Origin: Armatimonadota bacterium
GTDB lineage: Bacteria; Armatimonadota; Hebobacteria; CAIYQO01
Direction of reading: 5' to 3'
Length of the DNA: 8,484 nucleotides
NCBI GenBank assembly: GCA_022708765.1
Contig: JAKIYB010000002.1
Location: forward strand, 1 to 8,484
The notes under the pieces are model-generated. The model searched no databases, was not told where the DNA came from, and was given only the letters and a program-made list of their open reading frames with translations. Position 1 is the first letter of the stretch, and each line of letters begins with the position of its first letter. Shown here piece by piece: positions 1-6,988 of the stretch. Made by a program: the position numbers and the translations under genes.

Positions 1-954
1 TGTTCCGCGTTGGAGGACGCCGGCCACGTGCCGGTCATCCTCGATTCGCTGGTGAACGGGCGGCGGGAATTCACCGAGGGGCGCGCCTTCTACCACGGTG
101 ATATCGCCGATGACACGCTGCTTGACCGCGTGTTCACCGAACACCCGGAGATCGTGTGCGCGATTCACTGCGCGGCGCTCATCATCGTGCCTGACTCGGT
201 GGCGAATCCGCGGCAGTACTACACGGAGAACGTAGCCAAATCGCTGCGCCTCTTCGGCTCGCTGCGGCGGCTGGGCTGTCGGAGGGTGGTCTTCAGCTCT
301 TCGGCGTCGGTGTATGACGATGTGCCGGGCTTCATGGTCACCGAGGACGCCCCGCTGCGCCCGCGCAGCCCTTACGCGCGCACGAAATACATGATGGAGA
401 TGATTCTCAGCGACTTCTGCGCCGCCTACGACATGCAGGGCATCGCGCTGCGTTACTTCAACCCCATCGGCGCCGACCCGCGCATGCGCTCCGGCGCCTA
501 CGTCGCCAACCCCTCGCATGTGCTGGGGAAAATGGTGGCGGTGGCGACCGGCCGCGAGCCGCTGTTCCACATTACCGGCGTGGACTGGCCCACCCGCGAC
601 GGCTCCGGCATCCGCGACTACATCCACGTCTGGGATCTGGCGCAGGCCCACGTACGGGCGATGGAGGGATTTGAGGCGGCTTTCCAACGCGCCGGCGGCG
701 GCCGCTACCTGGTCATCAACCTTGGCACCGGCAATGGCGTTACGGTGAAAGAGCTGGTGGGCGCCTTTGAGGAAGTGTGGGGCAAACCGCTGCCGAAACA
801 GGAATCCCCCGCGCGTCCCGGCGACGTGGCCGGCGCCTACGCCAATGCCGACACCGCCCGCAGGCTGATTGACTGGCAAGCCGGGCTCCCCATCACCCAG
901 GGCATCGCCGACGCGCTGAAGTGGGACGCCATCCGCGTAGAGCGGGGCTGGTGA
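1..954 (+). CDS. galE: UDP-glucose 4-epimerase, 5' end cut by window edge
   Basis: Interconverts UDP-glucose and UDP-galactose in the cytoplasm using bound NAD; part of the Leloir pathway and of sugar-nucleotide supply for polysaccharide. The reading frame is open from base 1 (Cys-Ser-Ala-Leu-Glu-Asp-Ala-Gly-His), which matches the family just after the missing GxxGxxG NAD-binding motif, so perhaps 15-20 residues lie outside the window; the TTG at base 10 is not the true start. Visible family marks are DSLVNG, the HCAA turn, the SSSASVY segment (window residues 99-105), the catalytic pair Tyr125 and Lys129 in SPYARTK, and ALRYFNPIGADP. The C-terminal substrate half is complete to the TGA at 952-954. 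Visible length is 317 codons against a usual 325-340 residues. The following esterase gene is on the same strand after 44 bases. Identification is firm; the exact UDP-sugar preference (Glc/Gal or also GlcNAc/GalNAc) is not settled by what I see. Confidence 0.93.
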   Translation, partial: CSALEDAGHVPVILDSLVNGRREFTEGRAFYHGDIADDTLLDRVFTEHPEIVCAIHCAALIIVPDSVANPRQYYTENVAKSLRLFGSLRRLGCRRVVFSSSASVYDDVPGFMVTEDAPLRPRSPYARTKYMMEMILSDFCAAYDMQGIALRYFNPIGADPRMRSGAYVANPSHVLGKMVAVATGREPLFHITGVDWPTRDGSGIRDYIHVWDLAQAHVRAMEGFEAAFQRAGGGRYLVINLGTGNGVTVKELVGAFEEVWGKPLPKQESPARPGDVAGAYANADTARRLIDWQAGLPITQGIADALKWDAIRVERGW

Positions 955-998
955 GGGCAATACTTAGGACGGAACTCAGCTGCGTGTTCGGTGTCGAA

Positions 999-2168
999 AT
1001 GGGCGTGATGCGCTTCTCCATCTTCCTGTCATTGCTGATTCTCCTGCTGGCGCCCGTGCGGGCGGGCGTGGTGGTGTCGGCGGATTTTTCGACTCATCCC
1101 GCACCGCTGGGGTGGACGCACGGCTACTTTGACATCTGGGGCCAGAATGTTCGCTGGGAAAAGCGCGAGGACAACGGGCGCTGCCTCTCCATCCGCGATG
1201 GCCGCGCCTACTCGCCGCGCTTCACGGTGAAGGAGCACCAGCGCTATCGGCTGACCTTCACCGCGCGGGGCGTCAGCGGGCCGTTGTGGGGCATCTACTT
1301 CTACGATCGGAAAGGCGAGCTGCTGGCGTACGACCACTATAGCGGGATGGAGCTCTCCGAGGTCTGGCAGACGCAGGCCTATTATTTTACCACCAAGTTC
1401 CCCGCCGTCTCGGCCAAGCTCCTTTTCGTCAACGATGGCCGGGAGCCGGTGCTCATTGACGACATAACGATTGAGACGGTGACGATGGCGGAGTATGTCG
1501 CTGCGGTGACGGCCATGGAGGCGGCGCTGCCGCCCGCCGCGGACGCGGAGCGCCTGCTGCCGCGCACGCGGGGGAAACTGGCGCGGGGAGACGCGGTGCG
1601 TATCGTCGTCCTCGGCGACAGCATTGGCAATGACCTGAGCAACGCCCCGCTGGACGCGCTGCTGGCGCGTGTCTATCCGAAGGCGCAAATCGAACGGCGC
1701 TTCACCGGCCGCGGCAGCACCGGGTATGACATCTTCCAGCGCAGCGTGGATGTCACGGTAGTGAAGCACCAGCCTGACCTGGTGGTCCTGCTCTCCATCA
1801 CCAACCGGCTGGATGAAGAGATGCCTGTCGCCCTGGAAAAGATCATCACCGACATCCGCGCGGCATTGCCGGCGACGGAAATCCTGCTGGCGACGCCGCA
1901 CGTGGACCAGTTCTCGCCGCGCCATCATCCCGGCAGCGCCCAGCGGGAGATCGTCCGCGCGCTGGCGACGAAATACACGTTGCCGATGGTAGACCTGCTC
2001 GCCGCCTGGCAGAACTACCGTGCCGATACCGGCCAGCCGCAAGACTGGCTGCTGCGCGACGTGGTGCACATGAACGAGCGCGGCCGGCTGGTGAGCGCCA
2101 CCGCGGTAGCCGCGTGGCTGCTGCCGGTAAACGAGCCGCAGGACAATGGAGAAGCACATGCGCGTTAA
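999..2168 (+). CDS. Secreted SGNH/GDSL-type esterase with N-terminal beta-sandwich-like domain
   Basis: Probably an exported carbohydrate esterase of the SGNH hydrolase fold. From ATG 999 the protein has 389 residues. Residues 4-23 form a signal peptide (MRFSIFLSLLILLLAPVRAG, cleavage likely after VRA). Residues about 24-165 look like a beta-rich carbohydrate-binding-like region (inference from the alternating pattern and from the RYRLTFTARG and VLIDDITIE strands seen in CBM4/9-like domains). The SGNH domain runs about 199-378: VVLGDSIGND carries the nucleophile Ser208, FTGRGSTG supplies an oxyanion glycine, SITNRLDE sits where GxND is usual, and DVVH holds Asp354 and His357 of the triad. The usual block-III Gly-x-Asn-Asp is therefore altered. 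Start choice: GGTG at 990-993 lies 5 bases before ATG 999; ATG 1008 is equally plausible, and a GTG at 951 overlapping the galE stop is possible but spoils the signal peptide. The next gene overlaps it by 11 bases, implying co-translation. Substrate unknown. Confidence 0.8.
   Translation: MGVMRFSIFLSLLILLLAPVRAGVVVSADFSTHPAPLGWTHGYFDIWGQNVRWEKREDNGRCLSIRDGRAYSPRFTVKEHQRYRLTFTARGVSGPLWGIYFYDRKGELLAYDHYSGMELSEVWQTQAYYFTTKFPAVSAKLLFVNDGREPVLIDDITIETVTMAEYVAAVTAMEAALPPAADAERLLPRTRGKLARGDAVRIVVLGDSIGNDLSNAPLDALLARVYPKAQIERRFTGRGSTGYDIFQRSVDVTVVKHQPDLVVLLSITNRLDEEMPVALEKIITDIRAALPATEILLATPHVDQFSPRHHPGSAQREIVRALATKYTLPMVDLLAAWQNYRADTGQPQDWLLRDVVHMNERGRLVSATAVAAWLLPVNEPQDNGEAHAR
2148..2151 (+). promoter_or_regulatory. 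Ribosome binding site deciding the start of the beta-helix gene
   Basis: GGAG lies 6 bases before ATG 2158. The earlier in-frame ATG at 2146 has only AGGA two bases ahead, too close to work well, so 2158 is preferred. The site lies inside the last codons of the esterase gene. Confidence 0.6.
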
Positions 2169-4581
2169 TCTATGGGTGTTGATGTTGCTGGCCTGCGGGG
2201 TGGGGCTGGCGGCTGCTGCCAGTGATGACGAATTCGTCGGGCCCTTCCCCACCTGGGCGGACGTGAAGCGCGACTACGGCGCGGTGGGTGATGGGAAGGC
2301 GGACGATACCGAGGCGTTTCAGCGTGCGCTGGATGACATGGGCACGCCGGCGAGTAAACATCACCACCTGTGGATTCCCGCCGGTACCTATCGCATTACA
2401 AAGACGCTGGCGCGCGCCGGGGTGGCGGGCATGGCGCTCATCGGCGAGGACCCGGCGACCACCGTGCTGCGCTGGGACGGTCCCGCCGGCGCGGGCGGCG
2501 CCGATGATCCGAACTGGCGCGGTCCGGGCTGGGATGACTGGAGCGGCGTGCACGCGAGCGATATGTTCTGGTTCAACGGGCGCAACAGCCGCTTCGAACG
2601 GCTCACTTTAGACGGCGCGGGCAAAGCCTCCGCCGGATTCGCCTTCAAGTGGAACTCCATGCAAGCGGAAGCCGGCCAGACGCCCTCGCATCGTATCTCA
2701 TTGGCTGACGTCACCTTTCGTGATCTGGCTATCGGCTTTGATGGCGGCGGCAAGCTGCTCTCGCTCGACTCCGAGGTGCTCATGCGGCGCTGCAAGTTCC
2801 TGCGCTGCCGCGAATACGGCGTCGGCCTGCACCATTTCAACGCGGTAGACTACTGGCTGTGGCATTGTGAGTTCACCGACTGCGGGGTGGGGGTGAGCAA
2901 CGAGCCGAAGCCGCACGGCGGAGTTGTGCATGTCTATGAGAGCCTCTTCCGCAACTCGCGGGAAGCGGATTTCACCATCTTTCACGCCGGTTTTTTCGGG
3001 CTGCGTCACAATACCTCCATCGGTTCCAGGCGCTTCTTCCACGCGAAGAACAACGGTGCCAACGGCGCGATCATCACTCTGCAGGGCAACACCATCATTG
3101 ACCCGATCGAGCATGACGCACTCGTCTTTGAAACCATCGGCAACATCAACCTGATGGACAATACCATCCTCAGCCGCGCGGATGCCACGGGACCGGTGGT
3201 GCGCGGGGAGTTGGGCGTGCCCGTCTCCCTCAGCGCGTTCAATAACACCTTCTCCGTGGCGCAGCCCTTTCAGGTGAAGGGGCAGCTTGTCGAAACGGGC
3301 ACAAAGGTCGTCGCCCGTGGCAAAGTGCGCCTGGCGGTGCCGGTACTGCCCGGCCCGCCACCCCGCGCGACGGGTCCGATCTTCCCCGTGGATGCGGGCG
3401 CGAATGCCGAGGGCATTCAGCAGGTCATCAATCAAGCGGCGGCGCACGCCGCGAAGCGGAAAGGCAGTCGCCCTGTCGTCTTCTTGCCCCGCGCCATCTA
3501 TAAAATTGACCGCACGCTGGTCATTCCCGCGAATACGCCGTTGTACCTGGCTGGCGATGGCGTCTACCAGTGGCCCGACGGCACGAAAGGGTGCCTGTTG
3601 ACCTGGACCGGCCCGGCGGATGGCGGCCCGGTGCTGCGGCTGGAGGGCCCCAGCCGGGCGGTGTTGAGTGACTTCGGCGTCATCGGTCCGAAGCTCGGCC
3701 CGCGCCGCAAGGACGGGCCCACCCCGCCGACGCTCGGTGATGCCATCGCCGTGGCCGGGGCGGATCAGCGGGATGGTCGCGTCTACCTGCAGGAGTGCAA
3801 CCTTGGCGCGACGGCGGGCATCGGGCTGCTGTCGGACGGCCTGGATGAAACCCGCGTGCAGGCCATTGCCTTTGAAGGCGGCGGGCTGAACTGGTGGAGC
3901 CGCGACTGGGACGGTGTGATGGCCGCCGACCCGTACTTCCCCTATCCGGCAATCAGGGTGGTCGGCGGACCTAAAGCGAAGGCGGGAAAAGGGGTGGCGG
4001 GCCGGGTGGAGTTGTTGGGTGGCAACACGGGCCGCTACGACGTGATGGACGGCGGCACGCTGCTGGTGCGCGACACCTGGTACGAGAGCAACTGGGCGCC
4101 CTTTCACATGCGCTTGCGCGGCAACGGCCATTTCATCCTCGATACCGGCCTTGACGCGCAATATACTCACCCGAACTTGAAAGGCGCCGGCGCGACTTAT
4201 ACGCTGGAGGATTTCACCGGCACGCTGGCGCTGCTGAATGTCGGTGGGCACTACAACGCCGATAACCCGGCGCTGGTCTTCCGCGGCAACTGCGCGGGGG
4301 CCAGGGTGCTGCTGCTGGGAATCTCCGGACAGAACGGCTGGTTGCCGGACCTGACGAAGACCGCCGGCGCGAAGTTGACGCTGCTGAACGCCCGAAGCGG
4401 CGCCGCCATCGCCCGGAATCCGTTGCCGGCCGATCCTGACGCACTGGTTGCTTTCCTGGCGCCCACCCGCGAAGCCCGCCTGCTGCCGCCGGTGCCGCGC
4501 CCCGCCGGCGCCACCGACCTGCGCCTCATTCGCATTCGCACGGACAACGCCCGGGTGGGACTGTGCCTGCGGGGGCGATAG
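2158..4581 (+). CDS. Secreted protein with two pectate-lyase-like right-handed beta-helix units
   Basis: 807 residues from ATG 2158. Residues 1-21 are a signal peptide (hydrophobic core, cleavage near AAAAS). Residues about 33-85 give the opening signature of the Pectate_lyase_3 / GH55-like beta-helix group: DYGAVGDGKADDTEAFQRAL (39-58) followed by LWIPAGTYRITKTL (71-84). Helix rungs follow, with repeated short strands and asparagine turns (QGNTIIDP, LMDNTILS, FNNTFS). A second unit starts near 410: VDAGANAEGIQQVINQA, then VVFLPRAIYKIDRTLVIP and LYLAGDGV, a worn copy of the first opening. The two-unit layout and length resemble GH55 exo-beta-1,3-glucanases, but many lyases and binding proteins share it; I cannot assign catalytic residues. 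Likely acts outside the cell or in the periplasm on a polysaccharide together with the upstream esterase, whose gene it overlaps by 11 bases. LLAC at 10-13 resembles a lipobox but sits mid-helix. Confidence 0.8.
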   Translation: MRVNLWVLMLLACGVGLAAAASDDEFVGPFPTWADVKRDYGAVGDGKADDTEAFQRALDDMGTPASKHHHLWIPAGTYRITKTLARAGVAGMALIGEDPATTVLRWDGPAGAGGADDPNWRGPGWDDWSGVHASDMFWFNGRNSRFERLTLDGAGKASAGFAFKWNSMQAEAGQTPSHRISLADVTFRDLAIGFDGGGKLLSLDSEVLMRRCKFLRCREYGVGLHHFNAVDYWLWHCEFTDCGVGVSNEPKPHGGVVHVYESLFRNSREADFTIFHAGFFGLRHNTSIGSRRFFHAKNNGANGAIITLQGNTIIDPIEHDALVFETIGNINLMDNTILSRADATGPVVRGELGVPVSLSAFNNTFSVAQPFQVKGQLVETGTKVVARGKVRLAVPVLPGPPPRATGPIFPVDAGANAEGIQQVINQAAAHAAKRKGSRPVVFLPRAIYKIDRTLVIPANTPLYLAGDGVYQWPDGTKGCLLTWTGPADGGPVLRLEGPSRAVLSDFGVIGPKLGPRRKDGPTPPTLGDAIAVAGADQRDGRVYLQECNLGATAGIGLLSDGLDETRVQAIAFEGGGLNWWSRDWDGVMAADPYFPYPAIRVVGGPKAKAGKGVAGRVELLGGNTGRYDVMDGGTLLVRDTWYESNWAPFHMRLRGNGHFILDTGLDAQYTHPNLKGAGATYTLEDFTGTLALLNVGGHYNADNPALVFRGNCAGARVLLLGISGQNGWLPDLTKTAGAKLTLLNARSGAAIARNPLPADPDALVAFLAPTREARLLPPVPRPAGATDLRLIRIRTDNARVGLCLRGR

Positions 4582-4605
4582 CCGCCTGGTCTATGTCCGG
4601 GGCGC

Positions 4606-5718
4606 TTACATTGCCGTGAGCCAGCTCGCGATGACGCCCTGACGAAAGTCCAGCAGGCGATTGATGAGCATGCCGGCGATACCGTCCAGACAGGCGTCGG
4701 GGGTAGCGGGGTGCGTTTCCAGGGCGAGGCCGCCCATCACCGCCGGGCTGGCGTGCGCCGCCAGCGCATGCTGGAAGCGCGCGGTGTCGTCCTCCGTCCA
4801 GGACGCGTCGCCCTGCAGCCCAAGGTAATGCGGCGTCAGCGCCGTGACCAGTGGCGCGCTGATGGTTCCCAGCGCCGCGATGGCTTGCGGGCGCAGACTG
4901 GCGTCTTCGTGGGCCGCGGAGAGCAGCGCGTGCAGGCAGGGGGCGGCGCCAACTTTCTCCGCCGCGCCGTTGGCATATACGCGCACCGAGGCCAGCCCCG
5001 CGCACTCGGCGACGATGCCGGGCACGCGCTGACCGTCAATGAGGAGTCCCAAGCCGACGCGGGGACCATGCCGCAGGGACATCGCCATCAGCCGTTCCGG
5101 GGATGATGGCTGCCGCGACCAGGCGCTATACGCCAGCGCGTTCGTCTCGCTTTCCAGTACCACCGGCAGGCTGAAGCGCGTCGCCAGTTTCTCGGCCAGC
5201 GGATCAGGCGCGCAGCCGGGCATGCCGGCGCAGGTGAGCAGCGTCTGCCCGTCGGGCGATACACTGCCCGGCAGCGCGATGCCGATGCCCGCCCAGGGCG
5301 CCCCTGGCTCCCTTAGCATCCGCGCGATGAGCCGTTCGAGCCCTTTGCGCAGGCCCTCCGGCTCCCACGCGCCCGGCGCCGTGGTACGCAAAGGACCAAG
5401 GGGCATACCCGCAAGGTCCATGGCTCGCGCGGTGAAGCCCAGGGGGTGAACGTCCACGACCAGCACGCGGCGGAATTGCCAGTTGAAGGTGAGTGGCGTA
5501 CGTGGACGACCCGGACGACCATAGAGCGGCGGACCGGAGATGACAAGCTCCTGCGCGCGCAGCGCGCTCACCTGCTGCACGATGACCGGATGGCTGAGGC
5601 CGGTAGCATCGCGCAACTCCGCCTGGGTGAGAGTAGACCGGGTTAACAGCGCCGTGACGACGCGCCAGGATGCCGGCAGAAAGGCATCGTCTTCCGTGAT
5701 GTTGGGAGCGACCTTCAT
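4606..5718 (-). CDS. ROK-family winged-helix transcriptional regulator
   Basis: A DNA-binding sugar-responsive regulator of the ROK (NagC/XylR/Mlc-like) family, 370 residues. Residues about 16-65 are a winged helix (LTQAELRDATGLSHPVIVQQ forms the helix-turn-helix), ending in the basic GRPGRPRTPL linker (67-76) typical of ROK repressors. The sugar-kinase-like domain begins at VLVVDVHPLGFTARAMDLAG (85-104), where the ATP-binding DxGGT of true kinases is lost. WAGIGIALPGSVSPDGQTL (142-160) and LESETNALAY (188-197) match the family. The zinc site is degenerate: EIGH is replaced by ECAG (238-241), and only one cysteine (261) remains of the CxCGxxGCxE box. Start at ATG 5718 is fixed by GGAGGAGGAG just ahead; an in-frame ATG at 5793 has no such site. 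The gene has its own promoter and converges on the beta-helix gene with 24 bases between stops. Control of the adjacent carbohydrate genes is inference. Confidence 0.85.
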   Translation of the reverse strand: MKVAPNITEDDAFLPASWRVVTALLTRSTLTQAELRDATGLSHPVIVQQVSALRAQELVISGPPLYGRPGRPRTPLTFNWQFRRVLVVDVHPLGFTARAMDLAGMPLGPLRTTAPGAWEPEGLRKGLERLIARMLREPGAPWAGIGIALPGSVSPDGQTLLTCAGMPGCAPDPLAEKLATRFSLPVVLESETNALAYSAWSRQPSSPERLMAMSLRHGPRVGLGLLIDGQRVPGIVAECAGLASVRVYANGAAEKVGAAPCLHALLSAAHEDASLRPQAIAALGTISAPLVTALTPHYLGLQGDASWTEDDTARFQHALAAHASPAVMGGLALETHPATPDACLDGIAGMLINRLLDFRQGVIASWLTAM

Positions 5719-5721
5719 GAG

Positions 5722-5731
5722 CTCCTCCTCC
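5722..5731 (-). promoter_or_regulatory. Strong ribosome binding site of the ROK regulator gene
   Basis: Read on the minus strand the site is GGAGGAGGAG followed by CTC and ATG. An AGGAGG core sits 5 bases before ATG 5718. This fixes the start and rules out the upstream in-frame ATG at 5793. Confidence 0.8.
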
Positions 5732-5821
5732 AGAAAAATATGCGCTGACAGCTTCCACCGCGCCATCCCGCGCGGCAATCGGGGAACCAACATGCAAACA
5801 TCAGCAAAAGCAAGCGGTTAC

Positions 5822-5870
5822 TTCTTTATTAAAGCACTAATTCTTTGTATGTCAAGGTTCTTTATGAAAC
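5822..5870. repeat. Pair of AT-rich 13-mers flanking the ROK promoter, possible operator
   Basis: TTCTTTATTAAAG (5822-5834) and TTCTTTATGAAAC (5858-5870) match at 11 of 13 positions and start exactly 36 bases apart. A shorter third copy, TTCTTTGT, lies at 5841-5848. The first contains the perfect inverted repeat CTTTA-T-TAAAG and covers the -10 element; the second lies just upstream of the -35 element. ROK regulators usually bind AT-rich palindromes and often control themselves, so an operator role is a fair inference but not shown. Confidence 0.45.
5828..5855 (-). promoter_or_regulatory. Sigma-70-type promoter of the ROK regulator gene
   Basis: On the minus strand a perfect TTGACA (5855-5850) is followed after 16 bases by TTTAAT (5833-5828), five of six matches to the -10 consensus. 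Transcription would begin near 5821, giving a leader of about 100 bases before ATG 5718. The stretch is strikingly AT-rich against the high-GC surroundings. Confidence 0.7.
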
Positions 5871-5897
5871 ATTTACGTGAGGGGCGCTTACAAAGAG

Positions 5898-5918
5898 ATA
5901 CGCGCGGGAGGCGCATAC
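5898..5918 (-). terminator. Possible intrinsic terminator after the E1 alpha gene
   Basis: On the minus strand GTATGCGC (5918-5911) can pair with GCGCGTAT (5905-5898) around the loop CTCCC. That is 8 pairs, two of them G-U. The tail CTCTTTGT follows. It starts 26 bases past the E1 alpha stop codon. The U tract is short, so the call is tentative. Confidence 0.4.
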
Positions 5919-5943
5919 CTGCGATGGGGGGCGATATCCGCGT

Positions 5944-6870
5944 TCACATGGCGAGAAACGGGCTTTCGCGCGCGAACGCTTCCGCCGCCGCAACTTCCGC
6001 GTCTACCGCGGATTCGATGGCGGCGATGTCGGAGGGCGAGAGCGCGCCAGCGGTCCGGGCGGCGTCGGCAAAACGGGCGATCGGGTCGCGCGCGGCCCAT
6101 TCGGCTTCTTCCTCGCGGGTGCGGTAGACGCGCAGGTCGCCGCGCGAGTGACCGAGTATGCGGTAGGTCAACGCCTCGACGAGGGTGGGGCCATCGCCGG
6201 CGCGGGCGCGGGCGGCGGCCTCCGCCACCGCCACATGGACGGCGGCGACGTCATTGCCGTCCACCGTCACGCCGGGGATGCCGTAGCCGGCGGCGCGGTT
6301 GGCGATGTTGCCGCTGACCATGCAGCAGGCGGGACTGGACATCGCGTAGCAGTTGTTTTCGCAGAGGAAGACAGCCGGCAGGCGCCAGATGGCGGCCATA
6401 TTCAGCGCCTCGTGGAAGGTGCCCTGGTTGCTGGCGCCGTCGCCGAAGAACGCCAGCGCCACCTGCCCGGTGCCGCGATAGCGCGCGCTGAACGCCGCCC
6501 CCACCGCGATGGGCAGCATGCCGCCGGTGATGCCGTTCATGCCGAGGAAGCCGATGGAAAAGTCGGCCATGTGCTGGGTGCCGCCCTTGCCCTGGGAATA
6601 CCCCGTCGCCTTCCCGAACAGCTCCGCCATGATGCGGCGGGCATCGCCGCCTTTGGCGAGGAAGTGGCCGTGGCCGCGATGATTGCTGGTGACATAATCA
6701 TCGGCGCGCAGCGCCGCGCAGGCGCCCACCGCCGTCGCTTCCTGCCCGGCGGACAGGTGCGAGGTGCCGCGCAGTTCACCGGCGGCAAACAGGGCGTCCA
6801 CCCGCTCCTCAAGGCGGCGGATGAGGAGCATGGTATGCAATACACGAGCGGCTGGCCAGTCAGGATGCAT
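5944..6870 (-). CDS. Thiamine-diphosphate-dependent dehydrogenase E1 component, alpha subunit (pyruvate/acetoin type)
   Basis: The alpha subunit of a heterotetrameric 2-oxo acid or acetoin dehydrogenase E1; with a beta subunit it would decarboxylate its substrate on thiamine diphosphate and pass the acyl group to lipoyl-E2. From ATG 6870 it has 308 residues. Seen: IRRLEERVDALFAAGELRG near the N-terminus, SNHRGHGHFLAKGG (62-75), the cofactor motif GDGASNQGTFHEALNMA (143-159) ending in ENN (171-173), AMSS, AAGYGIPGVTVDGNDV (193-208), and the HSRGDLRVYR loop (241-250) equivalent to the regulated loop of pyruvate E1. The sequence style is close to AcoA/PdhA, so the substrate is undecided. Start: GGAG at 6886-6883 lies 12 bases before ATG 6870 and 9 before an in-frame GTG at 6873; ATG 6933 has no ribosome site and runs into a large inverted repeat. 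No E1 beta, E2 or E3 gene lies next to it in this window. Confidence 0.87.
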   Translation of the reverse strand: MHPDWPAARVLHTMLLIRRLEERVDALFAAGELRGTSHLSAGQEATAVGACAALRADDYVTSNHRGHGHFLAKGGDARRIMAELFGKATGYSQGKGGTQHMADFSIGFLGMNGITGGMLPIAVGAAFSARYRGTGQVALAFFGDGASNQGTFHEALNMAAIWRLPAVFLCENNCYAMSSPACCMVSGNIANRAAGYGIPGVTVDGNDVAAVHVAVAEAAARARAGDGPTLVEALTYRILGHSRGDLRVYRTREEEAEWAARDPIARFADAARTAGALSPSDIAAIESAVDAEVAAAEAFARESPFLAM

Positions 6871-6936
6871 CACGGATTTATTCTCCACTCCGTTTGACGC
6901 TGGGTGCCGGGGAAGGTTTCGACCGCGGAACATGCA

Positions 6937-6964
6937 ATGACGACCGGCTCTAGCCGGTCGTCAT
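6937..6964. repeat. 13-bp perfect inverted repeat between membrane-protein and E1 alpha genes
   Basis: ATGACGACCGGCT (6937-6949) and AGCCGGTCGTCAT (6952-6964) are exact reverse complements separated by two bases. As RNA this gives a very stable GC-rich hairpin. It starts 25 bases after the stop of the minus-strand membrane-protein gene (6989), the usual place for a terminator, but no U tract follows on that strand (TGCATGTTCC). On the plus strand a TTTTT run appears only 14 bases further on. It may be a terminator working without a U tract, or a protein-binding palindrome upstream of the E1 alpha gene. Confidence 0.7.
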
Positions 6965-6988
6965 GCGGGTGCTGACGGTTTTTCTCTG

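Noticed and set aside
1029..2252. 407-codon open frame on the minus strand, antisense to the esterase gene
   Set aside because: Rich in Arg, His and Gln with no domain pattern; it mirrors a well-supported gene with a signal peptide and SGNH motifs. Typical shadow in high-GC DNA.
2698..4251. 517-codon open frame on the minus strand, antisense to the beta-helix gene
   Set aside because: Long, but its composition is that of reversed codons (many Arg, Ala, His) with no recognisable motif. The plus-strand gene has a signal peptide and a clear beta-helix signature.
4568..4605. Terminator hairpin between the convergent beta-helix and ROK genes
   Set aside because: Only 4-bp stems (for example GGCG with CGCC) and no T run on either side; not strong enough to call.
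5719..5793. N-terminal extension of the ROK regulator from ATG 5793
   Set aside because: No ribosome site there, whereas ATG 5718 has a near-perfect one, and the added residues resemble no ROK N-terminus.
6148..6897. 249-codon plus-strand frame opposite the E1 alpha gene
   Set aside because: Gly/Ala/His-rich shadow of a gene whose cofactor motif is unmistakable on the other strand.
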